Of a stretch of DNA of 38,472 nucleotides, positions 19,416 through 29,775 are shown piece after piece. Within the stretch, counting starts at the first letter, position 1, and every line of letters starts with the position of its first letter. Below the pieces are notes generated by a model. That model was not told the DNA's origin. It made no database searches and saw nothing but the letters and a program-made list of their open reading frames with translations. This stretch comes from Amanita rubescens (taxonomy: Eukaryota > Basidiomycota > Agaricomycetes > Agaricales > Amanitaceae), in assembly GCA_015039365.1 (NCBI GenBank), contig WION01000507.1:1-38472 (forward strand). The letters are read 5' to 3'. Position numbers and translations under genes: made by a program.

Positions 19416-20724
19416 TTTGTGTGGGGACCGAACAGAGAGGTTGGTTAAAATTCTTCGGCTTTTTACAGAAAAATGCATGCTAGTGCTTTTTTAGGGTGGT
19501 CGGGCTAATTCCATCATGTGAGGCGAGTTTGATCAGTGGGCTTTTTTAAGTTGTGGGCCCGAACCGAAAAGTGGAATGCCACGTCACGGTGCTCGACTTG
19601 AAACGCGCTAAATTCTGATGAACATCAGGTCCTTGGATCATACAGCCAGGACCATCTGCGAGCGTAGGCATTCGATTGTAAATTTCGAGTTGTTGTTGAA
19701 TAAGTTGGAGTGTAATGATTACGAAATCAAAATTTGTACATAGATGGCAGCTAGTGACGAGTTGCAAAAGCAACCGTGTGGATCAGCTGTGCTATCGGGA
19801 GAGATATTTCAGCGGGCTCTGAAGGAGGGGTCACGGTGCAGAAAGTGTAGTCCAGACTTGGGCAGCCAATTGAGAGAATTTGCGGCCCTGTTCGCAGGTG
19901 AAATCGACAAAGCAGTTTCATCAGTTAGTGGATATAAGTATTTCACATAATTGCTCGCTAACCACTAGCATGTCACAGGTTCAACTTATGAACACACAAT
20001 GAGCAGGGCACGCCATTCACAGGTTATTGGTATTTCGTCCTTATGAAGGGTTAGTATGTACTTGGTTGTATAAATATACTATATCGATCATTCTGTCCTT
20101 CCACGAGTCTTTTGAACCACGCTCAAGGTCAATGTGATTTTCTGAGAAAGAGAATCTGAGGCTCGCCTTGCTTGCTGTTTGTAGCGACAGAACACAACAA
20201 AGATGAGCCGGCAGGCCGACGCACCTATTAGTTTCGCTCAATGTGACGAATTCGAATCCTTGGCGTCTACGCGCCACGTCAGAGGGTCGTTCCAAGCGTT
20301 ACTGTTTTGGAGGAGCTGGCCTGAGGGCGGGTGCCAGGAACGAACTCGAATAGAACTTAAAAGCACTTTGATTAGCGTCCAAACGGCGAGAATCAAATGG
20401 ACTTTGCGAGAACGCTATTTTCGACAATGCTCTTTAGCACGTAGCAGTATGAAGTATCTGTAATGGCCAAAGATCATGAATTAAAACTCTACGTGTTCAT
20501 GTATCCACAGAAAGGCACCATAAAATTAAATAAATGACCTTACTAACACAAGGATGGACTGGAAGCGTCGTTGGAAGGGCGGTTCATAATTCCCATTGAG
20601 TATAATGACATACAGTTCCGATTTTACAAAACTCCGATGATGTACCAATGAAGCTGCGATACATTCCATTGTACCTCAGTAAATATCCATCCTGCTCGAG
20701 CAGTCAGGACAGCAAATCACAAGC
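19416..20724. other. Intergenic, one small coding-like ORF
   Basis: Upstream region of GH16 (minus) and 3' flank of the alcohol dehydrogenase (minus). Apart from the small frame at 19744-19950 I see no recognisable feature. Confidence 0.5.
19744..19950 (+). CDS. Hypothetical short protein with CxxC motif
   Basis: A 68-codon ORF: an N-terminal polar stretch, then RCRKCSPDLGSQLREF and a predicted amphipathic helix ending near DKAVSSV. The composition looks protein-like, but I cannot place it in a family. It may be a remnant or the end of a spliced gene. No neighbour suggests a role. Confidence 0.2.
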   Translation: MAASDELQKQPCGSAVLSGEIFQRALKEGSRCRKCSPDLGSQLREFAALFAGEIDKAVSSVSGYKYFT

Positions 20725-22441
20725 TTAAACAACGTACTTCAAGACTTGTCTATAGTGAACCTTGTTTTCCTTAACGTTCCTCACGGCAGCCCCTGCTTCG
20801 CGCACTTGAAAAAGCCGAGCATTACCAAACGTTACATTGGCTTGCACGTTTACGTACTTGGGAGGATCTGGATCACGCTCTTCACATTCTTTTGCACGGC
20901 GAGATTGAGCATACTAATAACTTCTTTCTTGCTTCCTCTAAGAACAAGGTCGGTTCTGTATAAGTCATGCGATGAAGGCGTACGTACGTATGGCTCCCTC
21001 CCAGTAACGCTCCATATTGGATGAAGTCTAAAAAACGGGTTGAGCAAAGAGCCACACACAGCATAGAAAACATCATGACCTCCTGCATTGAGCGTGGGCA
21101 AATTTTCATCCGGTAACGCGACCAATATACAACGACCATGCACTTTCAGAGTCTTCAATAACGAGCTTAGAGGAATGGCGTGGGAGACATCCGTCGTGTT
21201 CTGAACACAGGTCAGAAGATATGGCCAGCGAGCGTATATATGCATACATACGATAATGAGGTCGACCTTTCCCAACCACGGATCGGCGAAGTTCTTGTCG
21301 CTGGTGAGAACAAAGTCGGTCGCACCCATTTCTATCGCATCCTCCTGAAGAACGTTGATGACAGGTACATGTCTGAAGTACCAAACGAACCTTTTTATGC
21401 AACGAATGAGAGAACGCTATGACTTTGTCGGCACCCAAGGCACGGGCGAATTGCAAAGCAAGATGCCTGACGTCTTGTTAATCAGAAATATCGTCACAGA
21501 GAGTATTCCATACCCTAATCCACCTATTCCGACGATACCAACAACTTTTCCAGGTCTTGAAAAGTCAATTTATTAGCATCAGCTTCATGTAAAGACGGGG
21601 GTCTTACCCGGCGCCATTCCTGACCAAGGGTGAATAAACTGTCAAGCCGGCGCATAACATCGGCGCAATCACTTCTAACGGAAGCTCTTCAGGCAACGGA
21701 AAAACGAAGCGTTCGTGAGCTCGAATGGCGGTCGAATAGCCACCCTGTGCAATGTGACCCTGGAGTTCCCCGTTCAAATGACCTCTACGCTAACAGACGA
21801 CGTAACTCACATTGGGATATTTTGAGTTGTACGTGTCAACCCCATCCCTACAGCTACGAAAATTAGTGACGCGAAATTCACAAAGTAAAAGAAAGGTACT
21901 ATTGTTCGCTGTCCGTCTCACATGGCAGACATTTGAAGCATGAAAGCACTTGAGGCCTAGGGAAAGCATGTCAATAAGTGTAGAAAGATGGATCTCCTTT
22001 GGCTTACCCGACGCCAGCACGATCTCCAACTTTAAACTCTGTGACTTTGGATCCGACGCGCACTACGTGGCCAACAATCTCATGACCGGGAATGACGGGC
22101 TGAAATGTAATCAGCTCAGCATAAGCGTAGAGAAGAACGATGAAGTACAAGGATTGGTTTTCCCCATCCGGCTGTGATTGTATGCACCTATATGCGCTCA
22201 GCCAAGGCAAGTTGGTGAATATATCGCTAAGCGTACATCAGACGCGCAGACACCGCAGTAATCTATTTTAATGTCCACGTCGTACTCGCCGAATTCCTTG
22301 GGCTTGAAGTCGATAAGCTGAAACCTATCCCAATTGTTGGTATCGTGAATCCTGTCACTAGAGGTTAGAGAATGTGGTCCACGTCAAGTGGTGAGTCGCG
22401 TACGCGTAGCCTTTAAATTGCAAGTCTTGGTTGGAAGTCAT
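20725..22441 (-). CDS. Zinc-containing NADP-dependent alcohol dehydrogenase (ADH6/cinnamyl alcohol dehydrogenase type)
   Basis: Medium-chain dehydrogenase reducing aldehydes such as cinnamaldehydes or veratraldehyde-type substrates, cytosolic. Fourteen exons on the minus strand: 22441-22404, 22351-22237, 22187-22149, 22099-22008, 21956-21900, 21853-21811, 21759-21608, 21555-21514, 21466-21391, 21344-21252, 21200-21080, 21027-20988, 20937-20858, 20804-20725, giving 355 residues, exactly family size. Catalytic zinc site: [10 protein letters not shown] and GHEIVGHV. Structural zinc: [15 protein letters not shown] (C-x2-C-x2-C-x7-C). Rossmann motif GIGGLG. The C-terminal motif GGSHTGSKKE is typical of the ADH6 group. 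Every junction restores the family frame. The donor of intron 11 (GTCATG) is weak. In lignin-degrading fungi such enzymes act in aromatic aldehyde turnover; this role is inferred. Confidence 0.92.
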
Positions 22442-23025
22442 GTTGGGTAGAGGTTGGAAAGATGTGCGGAACAGAGGCCGTCTTTTATGTGTTTACCGCC
22501 AGACATGATGACGACGATGACGTATATGCAGTATGCCCCATTATATCATATATCATATGCACGACGAAGGAAAGATCTGGCGTTGTTTGTTTATGTTGTT
22601 TGTTGATAGAGTTATCCCGCCTTCCTCTTTGACTCATTCCGTATACAGCTTATACAGCTTTTGATCACTCCTCACCGGCCTCACAGTGTAAACGCCGGAA
22701 TATTAGCCTACCACAGGATGCCAGGCAATTTCACGATATCAAATCTGACACAAACGTAGTGAAATCTGGTTAGTAGCTGACATCCCATGTTGACCTCGTC
22801 GGTATTGAAGCACATTCAACAGCCTCAATGAGCCATCAAAACATTGCTGATAACGTTCGCTTCTAATATTTCCTGTTCGGTGCGTTGCCCACTGTTTACA
22901 TATGATCTCTACAACTTTTTGGGCGCTAGACATCCTTTCTTCTTACCACGGAACAGGGGACGCCTCAGGCTTCATTATCACTGTCGGTTCTGCAGAAACA
23001 GCACCTTCAGCTGTCACAGGTCTAG
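22442..23025. promoter_or_regulatory. Divergent intergenic region between ADH and GTPase genes
   Basis: AT-rich around 22540-22560 (tatatcatatatcat), with no recognisable coding sequence. It holds the ADH promoter (minus) and probably the first exon or leader of the GTPase gene (plus), whose 5' end I could not fix. Confidence 0.4.
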
Positions 23026-23980
23026 AATACAGAGGAATACCCAAGGTGAGGTGAGGTTTGAGCGCTGGAATTCGGCTAAACGTATTATGATAGGATGCGG
23101 ATCCTTATCGCCGGCCGAGTAAGGCTTATTACCCTATCGCTACTCTTTGCGTGATCAATTAATGGATGTCCACCACAGTCCGGCTCAGGGAAATCGTCGC
23201 TTATCAACGCTATATTCAAAGAAACTCTAGCAGTATATCTCCTGATATTCGTAATCCTTCAAACGCTAAACAGCATTTAGGAGGTCTACCACCGCGAATC
23301 AGGCCCGACAGATATTAATAAGGAATACACATCGGCAAACGACAACCGTTTTATCATCCACGATTCTCAAGGTTACGATCCCGGGACTACGGAGATCTAC
23401 GACAACTTGGAGAAATTCATCACGCAGCGAAATGCTTCCACCGGTACTGAGAAGTTGGATGCGGTTTGGTGCGTCAAGTGCCAACGAGAAGCGGACCATT
23501 CCAATTCATATCGTTTAACAGGTTATGCATTCCCGTGCCTTTCGCCGGTGGCTCGATATACAATACATGGGACGAAAAGATTGTCCAGTTCAATGGAGGA
23601 AAAGGCAATTACACCCAATCACTATCCAAACTCCCAACTTATCGCGACAACAGTGCCTATAATTGTCGTATTCACAAAGCTTGATCTCCTCATAGCGAGA
23701 GCGAAGATGACAAGGAGTAGCCTCGGACAAGGAGAGATTATACAAGAATCCGTCGAGAAAAATTTTAGGGAAAAACAAGGACCAGAATTTGAACAGTTAT
23801 CTAAGAGCGAGGAGCGCAAGATATCATATACTGTCGTAGGGTGTACGTTCGCGTTCAACGTTGATTCATTTTGATTGACTTGTCTATATAGTCACTCTTT
23901 TTGATACTGTGCAACGGCTTGTCGACTTCACAATACAAACTGTGGAATCGTATGAAGCTCCGGAAAGTGTTGAGTATTAA
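23026..23980 (+). CDS. Small G-domain P-loop GTPase (fungal AIG1/MMR_HSR1-like)
   Basis: Exons: 23026-23045 (upstream extent unresolved), 23094-23118, 23179-23232, 23281-23468, 23522-23604, 23654-23842, 23892-23980. From Met at 23095 the product is 208 residues. G1 is GRSGSGKS split by an intron, G3 is HDSQG, G4 is TKLD (VPIIVVFTKLD). DINKEYTSANDNRFIIHDSQ, VWLCIPVPFAGG and DEKIVQF match a group of stand-alone G-domain proteins that is expanded in Agaricomycetes; their biological role is not known to me. The intron at 23605-23653 uses a GC donor (49 nt). With it the frame reads through to VPIIVVF; without it the frame breaks. The alternative is a frameshifted pseudogene, but every other junction is in phase, so I favour a working gene. 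Confidence 0.75.
23605..23653 (+). other. Candidate GC-AG intron in GTPase gene
   Basis: Exon end AAAG, intron GCAATT to CAACAG, then TGCCTATAATTG. Splicing here joins GGK to VPIIVVFTK in frame; no GT donor in the interval does so. The donor matches the GC-intron consensus less well than the two in the epoxide hydrolase gene. Confidence 0.6.
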
Positions 23981-24211
23981 GGGCGTAAGATGTGTATCAT
24001 GTTGGATGTTACTACGCGTTTTTGAATTTGACAATGAACGAACTACGATTAAGGCTGTCTTGATAAGACGGTTGCCTAGCTCAGAGCGCTCAGAAGCTGC
24101 ATGTGTTGCTTTAGTAGTGCGAGTCACATGTCACATGTCACGCACTTCATCCCTATCGCTTGAGACAATTCGAAGGTCCAGTTAGGGTGAGGCTTCAAAT
24201 AACGAAGATAG

Positions 24212-25687
24212 ATGGACGATTTGGCCAATGTCGGACGGACAAACTGGATCCATGAACAGGACGAGGCAAATATTATTCGTAGGCTTATAATTCAAAAAAG
24301 AGAAGCGTTGGAGAATATCGAGCGTCTCAGCGCTCAGCTGTTGGAAGAGAAAGAAGCGATTAAGGAAGACCTTATTCGTTTCGAGATTGCGCTTTCGCCT
24401 CATAAGCTTCTCCCAAACGAAACCCTCTGCGAAATATTCACTCTAGTTGCGCTAGATCATGGACCTGTCGAGTTTCCTATCCTCCCAAACAAGCCACCTC
24501 CTCAACTTGTTTTGTCGCATGTATGTTCACGCTGGCGGACAGTCGCACTTTGTATACCTGAACTGTGGAACAATACCGTGACCCGTGCCCCCAATCCTGC
24601 CTGCCGCTATAGAGAAGTCCTCGACACTTTTAATCGCGCTATGCAACTTAACCGGCAATGGATCCTGCGAGCAGGAGGCATTCCTGTTGCACTGTCACTT
24701 CAACTGCGCCAAGAATGTGACGGTGTTCTACAAAGGACCCTTTCACCCATCAAGTTGAAAAAACTTCACCTCAGTCTGGTTGGAGGATATCAAGTCACAG
24801 AACTGTGCAGATTGCCTGATACTGTATTTCCCAACCTCGAAGAGCTTAGTCTTACACTCGAATTACGTTATTATTATGACTGTAATTTCAACAAACCATT
24901 CTTTACACGACTTCGGTCTCTGACGTTCTCTGCCGTTCACGCCACTGGTTATCTGAATGACTTAGCTGGCTTTCTCGACGCTATTTTTCTGCCTTGGCAT
25001 CAACTGGAGCGTTTTGGATTTCTTTTCTCTCTTGACTGCTTCCGTCTTCCCATTATCACCAATTTATTACGCCAAATGCCGAATCTACGACAACTCGTTT
25101 GTGTCATCAATGCGTACGGAACAGGCCCACTGCCCACTTTTTCCATTCCCAACCTACAGAATCTCACGCTGGAGATCCATGGTTTTCCGAACAACCGGTG
25201 CAGCGAGGTCATTCGCAGTTTTTCGTTCCCAGCTCTTACCAGGTTAACGTTGGACAGCTGCTCCTGGGGGTCCTGGACACCCAGAACGTTGGAGGCTATC
25301 AAGGAACAGTACAATCTTGAGCGACTTCAAGAATATGTACTTGTCATCCGGGGCAATAAGCCGGATGAACTATCGGCCTCTTCTATACTAAGGAATGCAC
25401 CCATGTTACGCTCATTGCAACTTCCAGAATGTGCCACCATGGATGCTGAAGCCATCGCGGGTTTATCAAATGGAACCCTTGGGCGCTTTCTTCGAAAGTT
25501 ACGTATTACAAGCGTCTCCGATCCCACGGAAATCATTAAAATGGCAGAAAAACGGAAGGAAGTGGTCGACGAGTTGATCAAAGATCGTTGTAAAGAAGAG
25601 ATCACCGTTTTGAGGGAGATTATATTCTGTGATTCGGTTGATCAAAGGGTCGTAGCCGTGAAGGAGGCTGGTATCACAATCACATGA
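24212..25687 (+). CDS. F-box domain protein (F-box-like/LRR type), copy 1
   Basis: Single exon, 491 residues. The N-terminal coiled coil (about 20-60, rich in Glu/Leu/Lys: EALENIERLSAQLLEEKEA) runs into an F-box-like motif (LSPHKLLPNETLCEIFTLVA, about 61-80) and the basidiomycete signature VCSRWRTVALCIPELWNN. The rest is an irregular leucine-rich region (LKKLHLSLVG, NLEELSLTLEL, MLRSLQLPECA). By family knowledge it would be the substrate-recognition subunit of an SCF ubiquitin ligase, binding Skp1 through the F-box; the target is unknown. Such genes form large, fast-changing families in Agaricomycetes. A close paralogue lies at 29776, and similarity also covers about 80 bp upstream. Confidence 0.9.
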   Translation: MDDLANVGRTNWIHEQDEANIIRRLIIQKREALENIERLSAQLLEEKEAIKEDLIRFEIALSPHKLLPNETLCEIFTLVALDHGPVEFPILPNKPPPQLVLSHVCSRWRTVALCIPELWNNTVTRAPNPACRYREVLDTFNRAMQLNRQWILRAGGIPVALSLQLRQECDGVLQRTLSPIKLKKLHLSLVGGYQVTELCRLPDTVFPNLEELSLTLELRYYYDCNFNKPFFTRLRSLTFSAVHATGYLNDLAGFLDAIFLPWHQLERFGFLFSLDCFRLPIITNLLRQMPNLRQLVCVINAYGTGPLPTFSIPNLQNLTLEIHGFPNNRCSEVIRSFSFPALTRLTLDSCSWGSWTPRTLEAIKEQYNLERLQEYVLVIRGNKPDELSASSILRNAPMLRSLQLPECATMDAEAIAGLSNGTLGRFLRKLRITSVSDPTEIIKMAEKRKEVVDELIKDRCKEEITVLREIIFCDSVDQRVVAVKEAGITIT

Positions 25688-26615
25688 GCACGACCATTAT
25701 TCCGTTTCACATCGACATTCAAAGGAGGCTGGTATGTAATATATCGTTGAACACGATTAAATAAGATAAGAGAGATGCTACCCTGGACATCGCTGACTCT
25801 TGCGAAAAGGGCAGCACGTCAGCGTAAATTATAACTCGATATCGGATAAATACTGATTCCTGGTGACTGGGCTGTGACGACAGACAACGTCTTGGTGACC
25901 AGCAGCCAGGCACAGTGGCACACTTGTTGTCGAGAAACGCAAGGACAACAATGCAGGTTGAGGAGATGCGGGGGACTGGGAGACAGAAGAAATTTTGATG
26001 ATCATAGTGCAATGGCGGCCTTCAGACGAGCCCTCTACACCCCAAACCCGACCACTGGCACCTCTTACAACAACGCTGAGCCCCTCAACACCTGCCCATG
26101 ACCCCTCTACGCCCCACCGTGCCCAATCCCACCCACCAGCGCCTCTGTTTTCCTTCCATCCAATACAGCCTGGTGAAACTGAAGAAGTGACTCGTCAACG
26201 AAATGATGAGGTGGAACTGAGCATGAAAAACATTCAACAACGCGGATTTTCGGCAACGAGTGAGTTTGTTCTGGTAACGAAAATGCGATAAATTGCGAGA
26301 CGTCCAAGCTGGGGGATGGGTAGTATGCAGTCTTGACGCGACTGGGCACTTCAAGAAGCATAATAAATTTGCGAGGCCTATTGGTATAAGGTTTGGATTT
26401 TCAGGACGCATGCGCCCGACGCCTATCCATTCTTCATGATTAAAGGTGTCACCATGTAGATGATGTAGACGTAGCCATGCTGCTTTTTGACGCTGCATGG
26501 GCGGATGACTTTTAGCTAGGGGTAATTATTTTATGTCCTACAGACTACAGTTTGAAATTATTACTCATTGGGAACTACTATGGTTAACAACGAAATTAAT
26601 ATTTGGTCGTTCATA

Positions 26616-26626
26616 GGTTCGAGTCC
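26616..26626 (+). promoter_or_regulatory. RNA polymerase III B-box match (tRNA-like/SINE-like)
   Basis: GGTTCGAGTCC matches the B-box consensus exactly. A weak A-box-like TGGTTAACAACG lies 35 bp upstream (26581-26592), within tRNA spacing. The flanks do not fold as a tRNA: the T stem pairs at only two positions and no acceptor stem forms. A decayed tRNA or tRNA-derived SINE is therefore the best reading. Confidence 0.4.
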
Positions 26627-26636
26627 CGCAAATCAT

Positions 26637-26790
26637 GATTTTTTATCCTACACTTGGCTCAGGCCAGCTCAGGCCCGCCGTCAACCTGTGTTTTTTATCC
26701 TCAAAAATACCCAAGCATACGGCCAAAATAGCCCAAATTTTTATCCTTTCCCGCATCAGGCCTTAAAAAATTTCCCAAGGTTTTTATCCT
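26637..26790 (+). repeat. Four spaced copies of TTTTTATCCT
   Basis: The decamer ends at 26649, 26701, 26747 and 26790, with spacings of 52, 46 and 43 bp. Intervening sequence is not clearly repeated. The T-runs could also act as Pol III stops for an element promoted by the adjacent B box. Confidence 0.6.
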
Positions 26791-27064
26791 CTCGCGCCTC
26801 AAGCATCTAGGGGGGTTTTCGGGGGTCCTTGTGCGGGTGATTCGAAATCTGAGCTAGCCCTTCCGAGTTGCCATATATGTTTGTTTCATCTTCAATTTGT
26901 TTTAGTATAGACGGCTGGTAACAAGTCTAGTTGGCCTATCAACATCATGATCTAGTAACCATGATGCATGATGCGTGGTGCGTGGCCGGACAACTCCGAT
27001 GCGCATTTTTTTTCACTTTCCGGCTCATCAGGTCGTCAGAAAAACACAATAAAACCTTGATTCA

Positions 27065-28104
27065 ATGATTGATTCGATCCAAGAGCTGGTCTCCTTTCCC
27101 ATCATGTTGTTCTTGCATATGCTGCTTTTTTTCTTGCTCGGCACTTCTGTAGTCGCCATTCCCCTTCTTCCTGATTATAAGGACCAAAAACATTACGATC
27201 GCGTTCAGGACCAGCGACCATTGTTATTTCCTCATCTTCTTCGATCATTGCCAACTGGTTTGCGTTGGTTTTACCGAATACCGAAAGGGGATGCCAATCA
27301 AGGTTCTGAGGGTGTGGATGAAAGGTTCATTAACGATGTTTTCGAGATTCATCACGACGGTTCTATAACGTTTCACCAATTGAACGAAAAACCTGGGGAA
27401 GGATTGCGTGGCACACCACATCCAGATGTCCTCAATGCTCTTAACTCAGAGCGAATCCTGGACGACTGGCGGCCGATGCTAAGCGTGAGTTGTCTACCGA
27501 AATTCTATAACCTCTGAGGCTTACTGGACTTCACAGTCTGATGTCCCATTTGACGATCGTTCCAATCAAGTGACGTTCTACTATGGTTCAAGAAGAGAGA
27601 TCGAATGTTATTATGGATATGTTCGAACTACGGCGCTCAAGTTATCTAACGGGATTGATGGCAAACCTGCAGGGCCTCCTCCAATTGGTTTTGAGGGCAC
27701 TTGGGGCAGATTGCCACCAGAAGTTAATCACTAATTTTCACCAATTTTTTACATATCTCACATGTGCCTGGTGTAGCTTTTGCCAATGCATAAAGAGGGA
27801 CATTATGATGTCATCGTACTCGATAACAAAAGTAACCCGAAACTCTACACTCTGACCAATAAGCCCGGAGAAATGCGTTTTGTAACTGCATCTGTATCAG
27901 AGGAGCGACTAGTGGGGATCTGGCGCCGAATGCCAGGGGTCAGTAATCTACTGCTTCAATTTTCCAGTCTCTTATTGGATTTTACAGGCTTCCGTTCCCT
28001 TTCATCAGCGTAATGATGTGTTGAAGATCAGCAAAACATCTGAGGGTCTCCATTATCAGAAGATAGTGGTCGGAGCAGTGAAATTCCCAACCGCAGCAGC
28101 TTAA
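27065..28104 (+). CDS. Secreted protein of unknown function with two internal repeats
   Basis: Four exons: 27065-27484, 27537-27722, 27777-27938, 27988-28104, giving 294 residues. A hydrophobic N-terminus (FPIMLFLHMLLFFLLGTSVVA) ends in a likely signal cleavage near residue 35; the start could also be a downstream Met. I do not recognise a family. The protein seems to consist of two related halves: DVFEIHHDGSITFHQLNEKPGE, then RILDDWRPMLS-SDVPF, and later YDVIVLDNKSNPKLYTLTNK with PGE, then ERLVGIWRRMPG-ASVPF. Introns 1 and 3 interrupt the two halves at the same place (after MLS and MPG, both phase 0), which supports an internal duplication. The donor of intron 2 (GTTAAT) is weak. Extracellular or vacuolar location is inferred from the leader only. 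Confidence 0.7.
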
Positions 28105-28179
28105 ACACAGATCAGCAACTGGTAGGGTGGATCCCGAAACAGGAATTTCGGGGTATGTAAAATAACTCCACTAGAATGT

Positions 28180-29520
28180 CAATGCCATAATCTTTTCTAC
28201 CGTGTTGCGCCTGACTCGCATCTCTGCTGGTATTGCAGGCGTATATATGGCTGCAACCCTTGTATTGTGGTGTTTCTCTTCACCTGTATCCAATCCCCCT
28301 GCGTCTCGCGCGTCCTTGCACCAGGGGCAGAGACAGCCGCCTTGCATAACATGCGTACACCAAAGACAAGCAATTCGACCCAATTTTCGTTTGTATCCGT
28401 TTCTTCGCACATTTGAGCGCCTTGCGTCGGCCATGCTTTCCCGACGGCTCGAGCATGAACTTTAAGGGTACGCTTTCCCAGCGATGTGTCCCCAGACAGG
28501 AACAGAAGGCGAGTCATATGCCTCAGTACCCGAGGTGAATTGAATGTCAGGCGCGTCGCCCACCACATAGTCTAAAAGTCAATGTTAGCATCTGGAACTG
28601 AATCAGTGAGAAGGTGACTTACATCGATAAACCAGTTGGCATGTTCTCCAATAGCTGCTACCGATTCCCATATCGCTGTGCACAGGTTTACGAAGTCTTC
28701 AACCTTGTTATTGTGCTTGCCTGCACGAGGATATTTTGTGGTGATGTTCAAGATACTACGATAAGCGAACGTACTTCTTCCAACCAGGGGCACCTTCTTC
28801 GCCCGAGACGATACAGGACTCGTCACCGGCATGGATGAATGAATGATGACATCGTCCGTGTTCTATTGCTAATGCTCGAAGATAGATCACAGATATCGTT
28901 GATCGATGAGCTGTCCGAAAGTCTGATGGCCAGTTGATGCTGCATCTCGAATAGTGTTTGAGCCACGTCCATAGACTTTCCTCTGGTTCAGCGTTTTCCA
29001 CATCTTCGAGGAGAAAATTGTTGGTCCGCGCACTTATGACGATGGCCCGCCACGGCTCCCGGAACCTCAGGAATGGTGTTGGCTCTGATTTTGCGCCAGA
29101 CGCTTGCGAGGGTGGAGCAAGTGGACTGAACGAAAACTCGGTAGCAGCGACGCTGATCAAGGGTAATACAGCACGATAATAGATAATGCCTTCTTAGGAT
29201 CCGAAGGATAAAGTTTCTCGTAGGACATGCCTGTACACGTTGGGTGGAGACGGAGGTGAATGCTGACCTTGTAGACATAAGCTGCGCAATGCGCAATGCC
29301 TCGACCATAGCCCAACTTCTCCCATTTTTGATCTCGATCCACAAAGAATCCATCATTGTAGCATACATCGACGTTCGAGCGGATGAGGCTGGAACGGTAA
29401 GTGCTGTTGAGGGTGCCAATGAACTTGATCTCGACCCTTTCGTAGGTATGTAATCAGGAGCATTGCTTATGTCGTGTATATATATGCGACAGGCATTCGC
29501 TTGGATTCCCAAGAGCATAT
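28180..29520 (-). pseudogene. Unresolved multi-exon locus, possibly decaying
   Basis: Several minus-strand segments look protein-coding. One is around 29270-29450 (VEIKFIGTLNSTYRSSLI, then NDGFFVDRDQKWEKLGYGRG), with a GTCAGC donor and a CAG acceptor near 29230. Others are around 28760-29160 (EESLWTWLKHYSRCSINWPS) and 28620-28720 (KVEDFVNLCTAIWESVAAIG, HANWFID), followed by DAPDIQFTSGTEAYDSP after an intron at about 28573-28623. I could not join them in one frame: the last junction needs a one- or two-base shift. It is either a gene whose introns I have misplaced or a recent pseudogene. No family is recognised. Confidence 0.4.
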
Positions 29521-29775
29521 GCGGAATTTTGTGACTGGATGCGACTTGAATGTTTTATATTATGAGAGAATTGTGCTGAGAATTCGAAGGAACGTACAAT
29601 AGAATTGTGAGTATGAAGGTTCTTCATATTTCGCAGTCCATTGATCAGCGCTTCAGCTGTGAGAGTCTACTTTTAAGTCACAGTCACACGTCAATCGCTC
29701 ACCTAGCTGGGGCAATTCGAAGGTCCGAATAAAGTTCATCTATTAGGCATAGATGCTTAACTTACATGAAGACAA

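Larger units (their letters stand above)
25688..27064. other. Intergenic region with a frameshifted fragment and a tRNA-like promoter
   Basis: At 26013-26290 a Pro/Ser/Thr-rich protein-like stretch (RRALYTPNPTTGTSYNNAEP, then APLFSFHPIQPGETEEVTRQ) is readable only by switching frame near 26095; it may be the N-terminus of a lost gene. From 26616 there is a Pol III B-box-like element followed by T-rich repeats (separate entries). No intact gene is seen. Confidence 0.45.

Noticed and set aside
21759..21811. 21-nt intron in the alcohol dehydrogenase gene between YPN and [12 protein letters not shown]
   Set aside because: Too short to splice; a 51-nt intron with acceptor CTCCAG gives [12 protein letters not shown], which fits the family better.
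23407..23874. 155-codon unspliced ORF as the GTPase product
   Set aside because: It reads through introns in the wrong frame; the spliced model recovers VWLCIPVPFAGG and the NKxD-type motif in one frame.
26560..26640. tRNA gene at the GGTTCGAGTCC motif
   Set aside because: No acceptor stem, a poor T stem and no clear anticodon arm; only the promoter-like boxes match.
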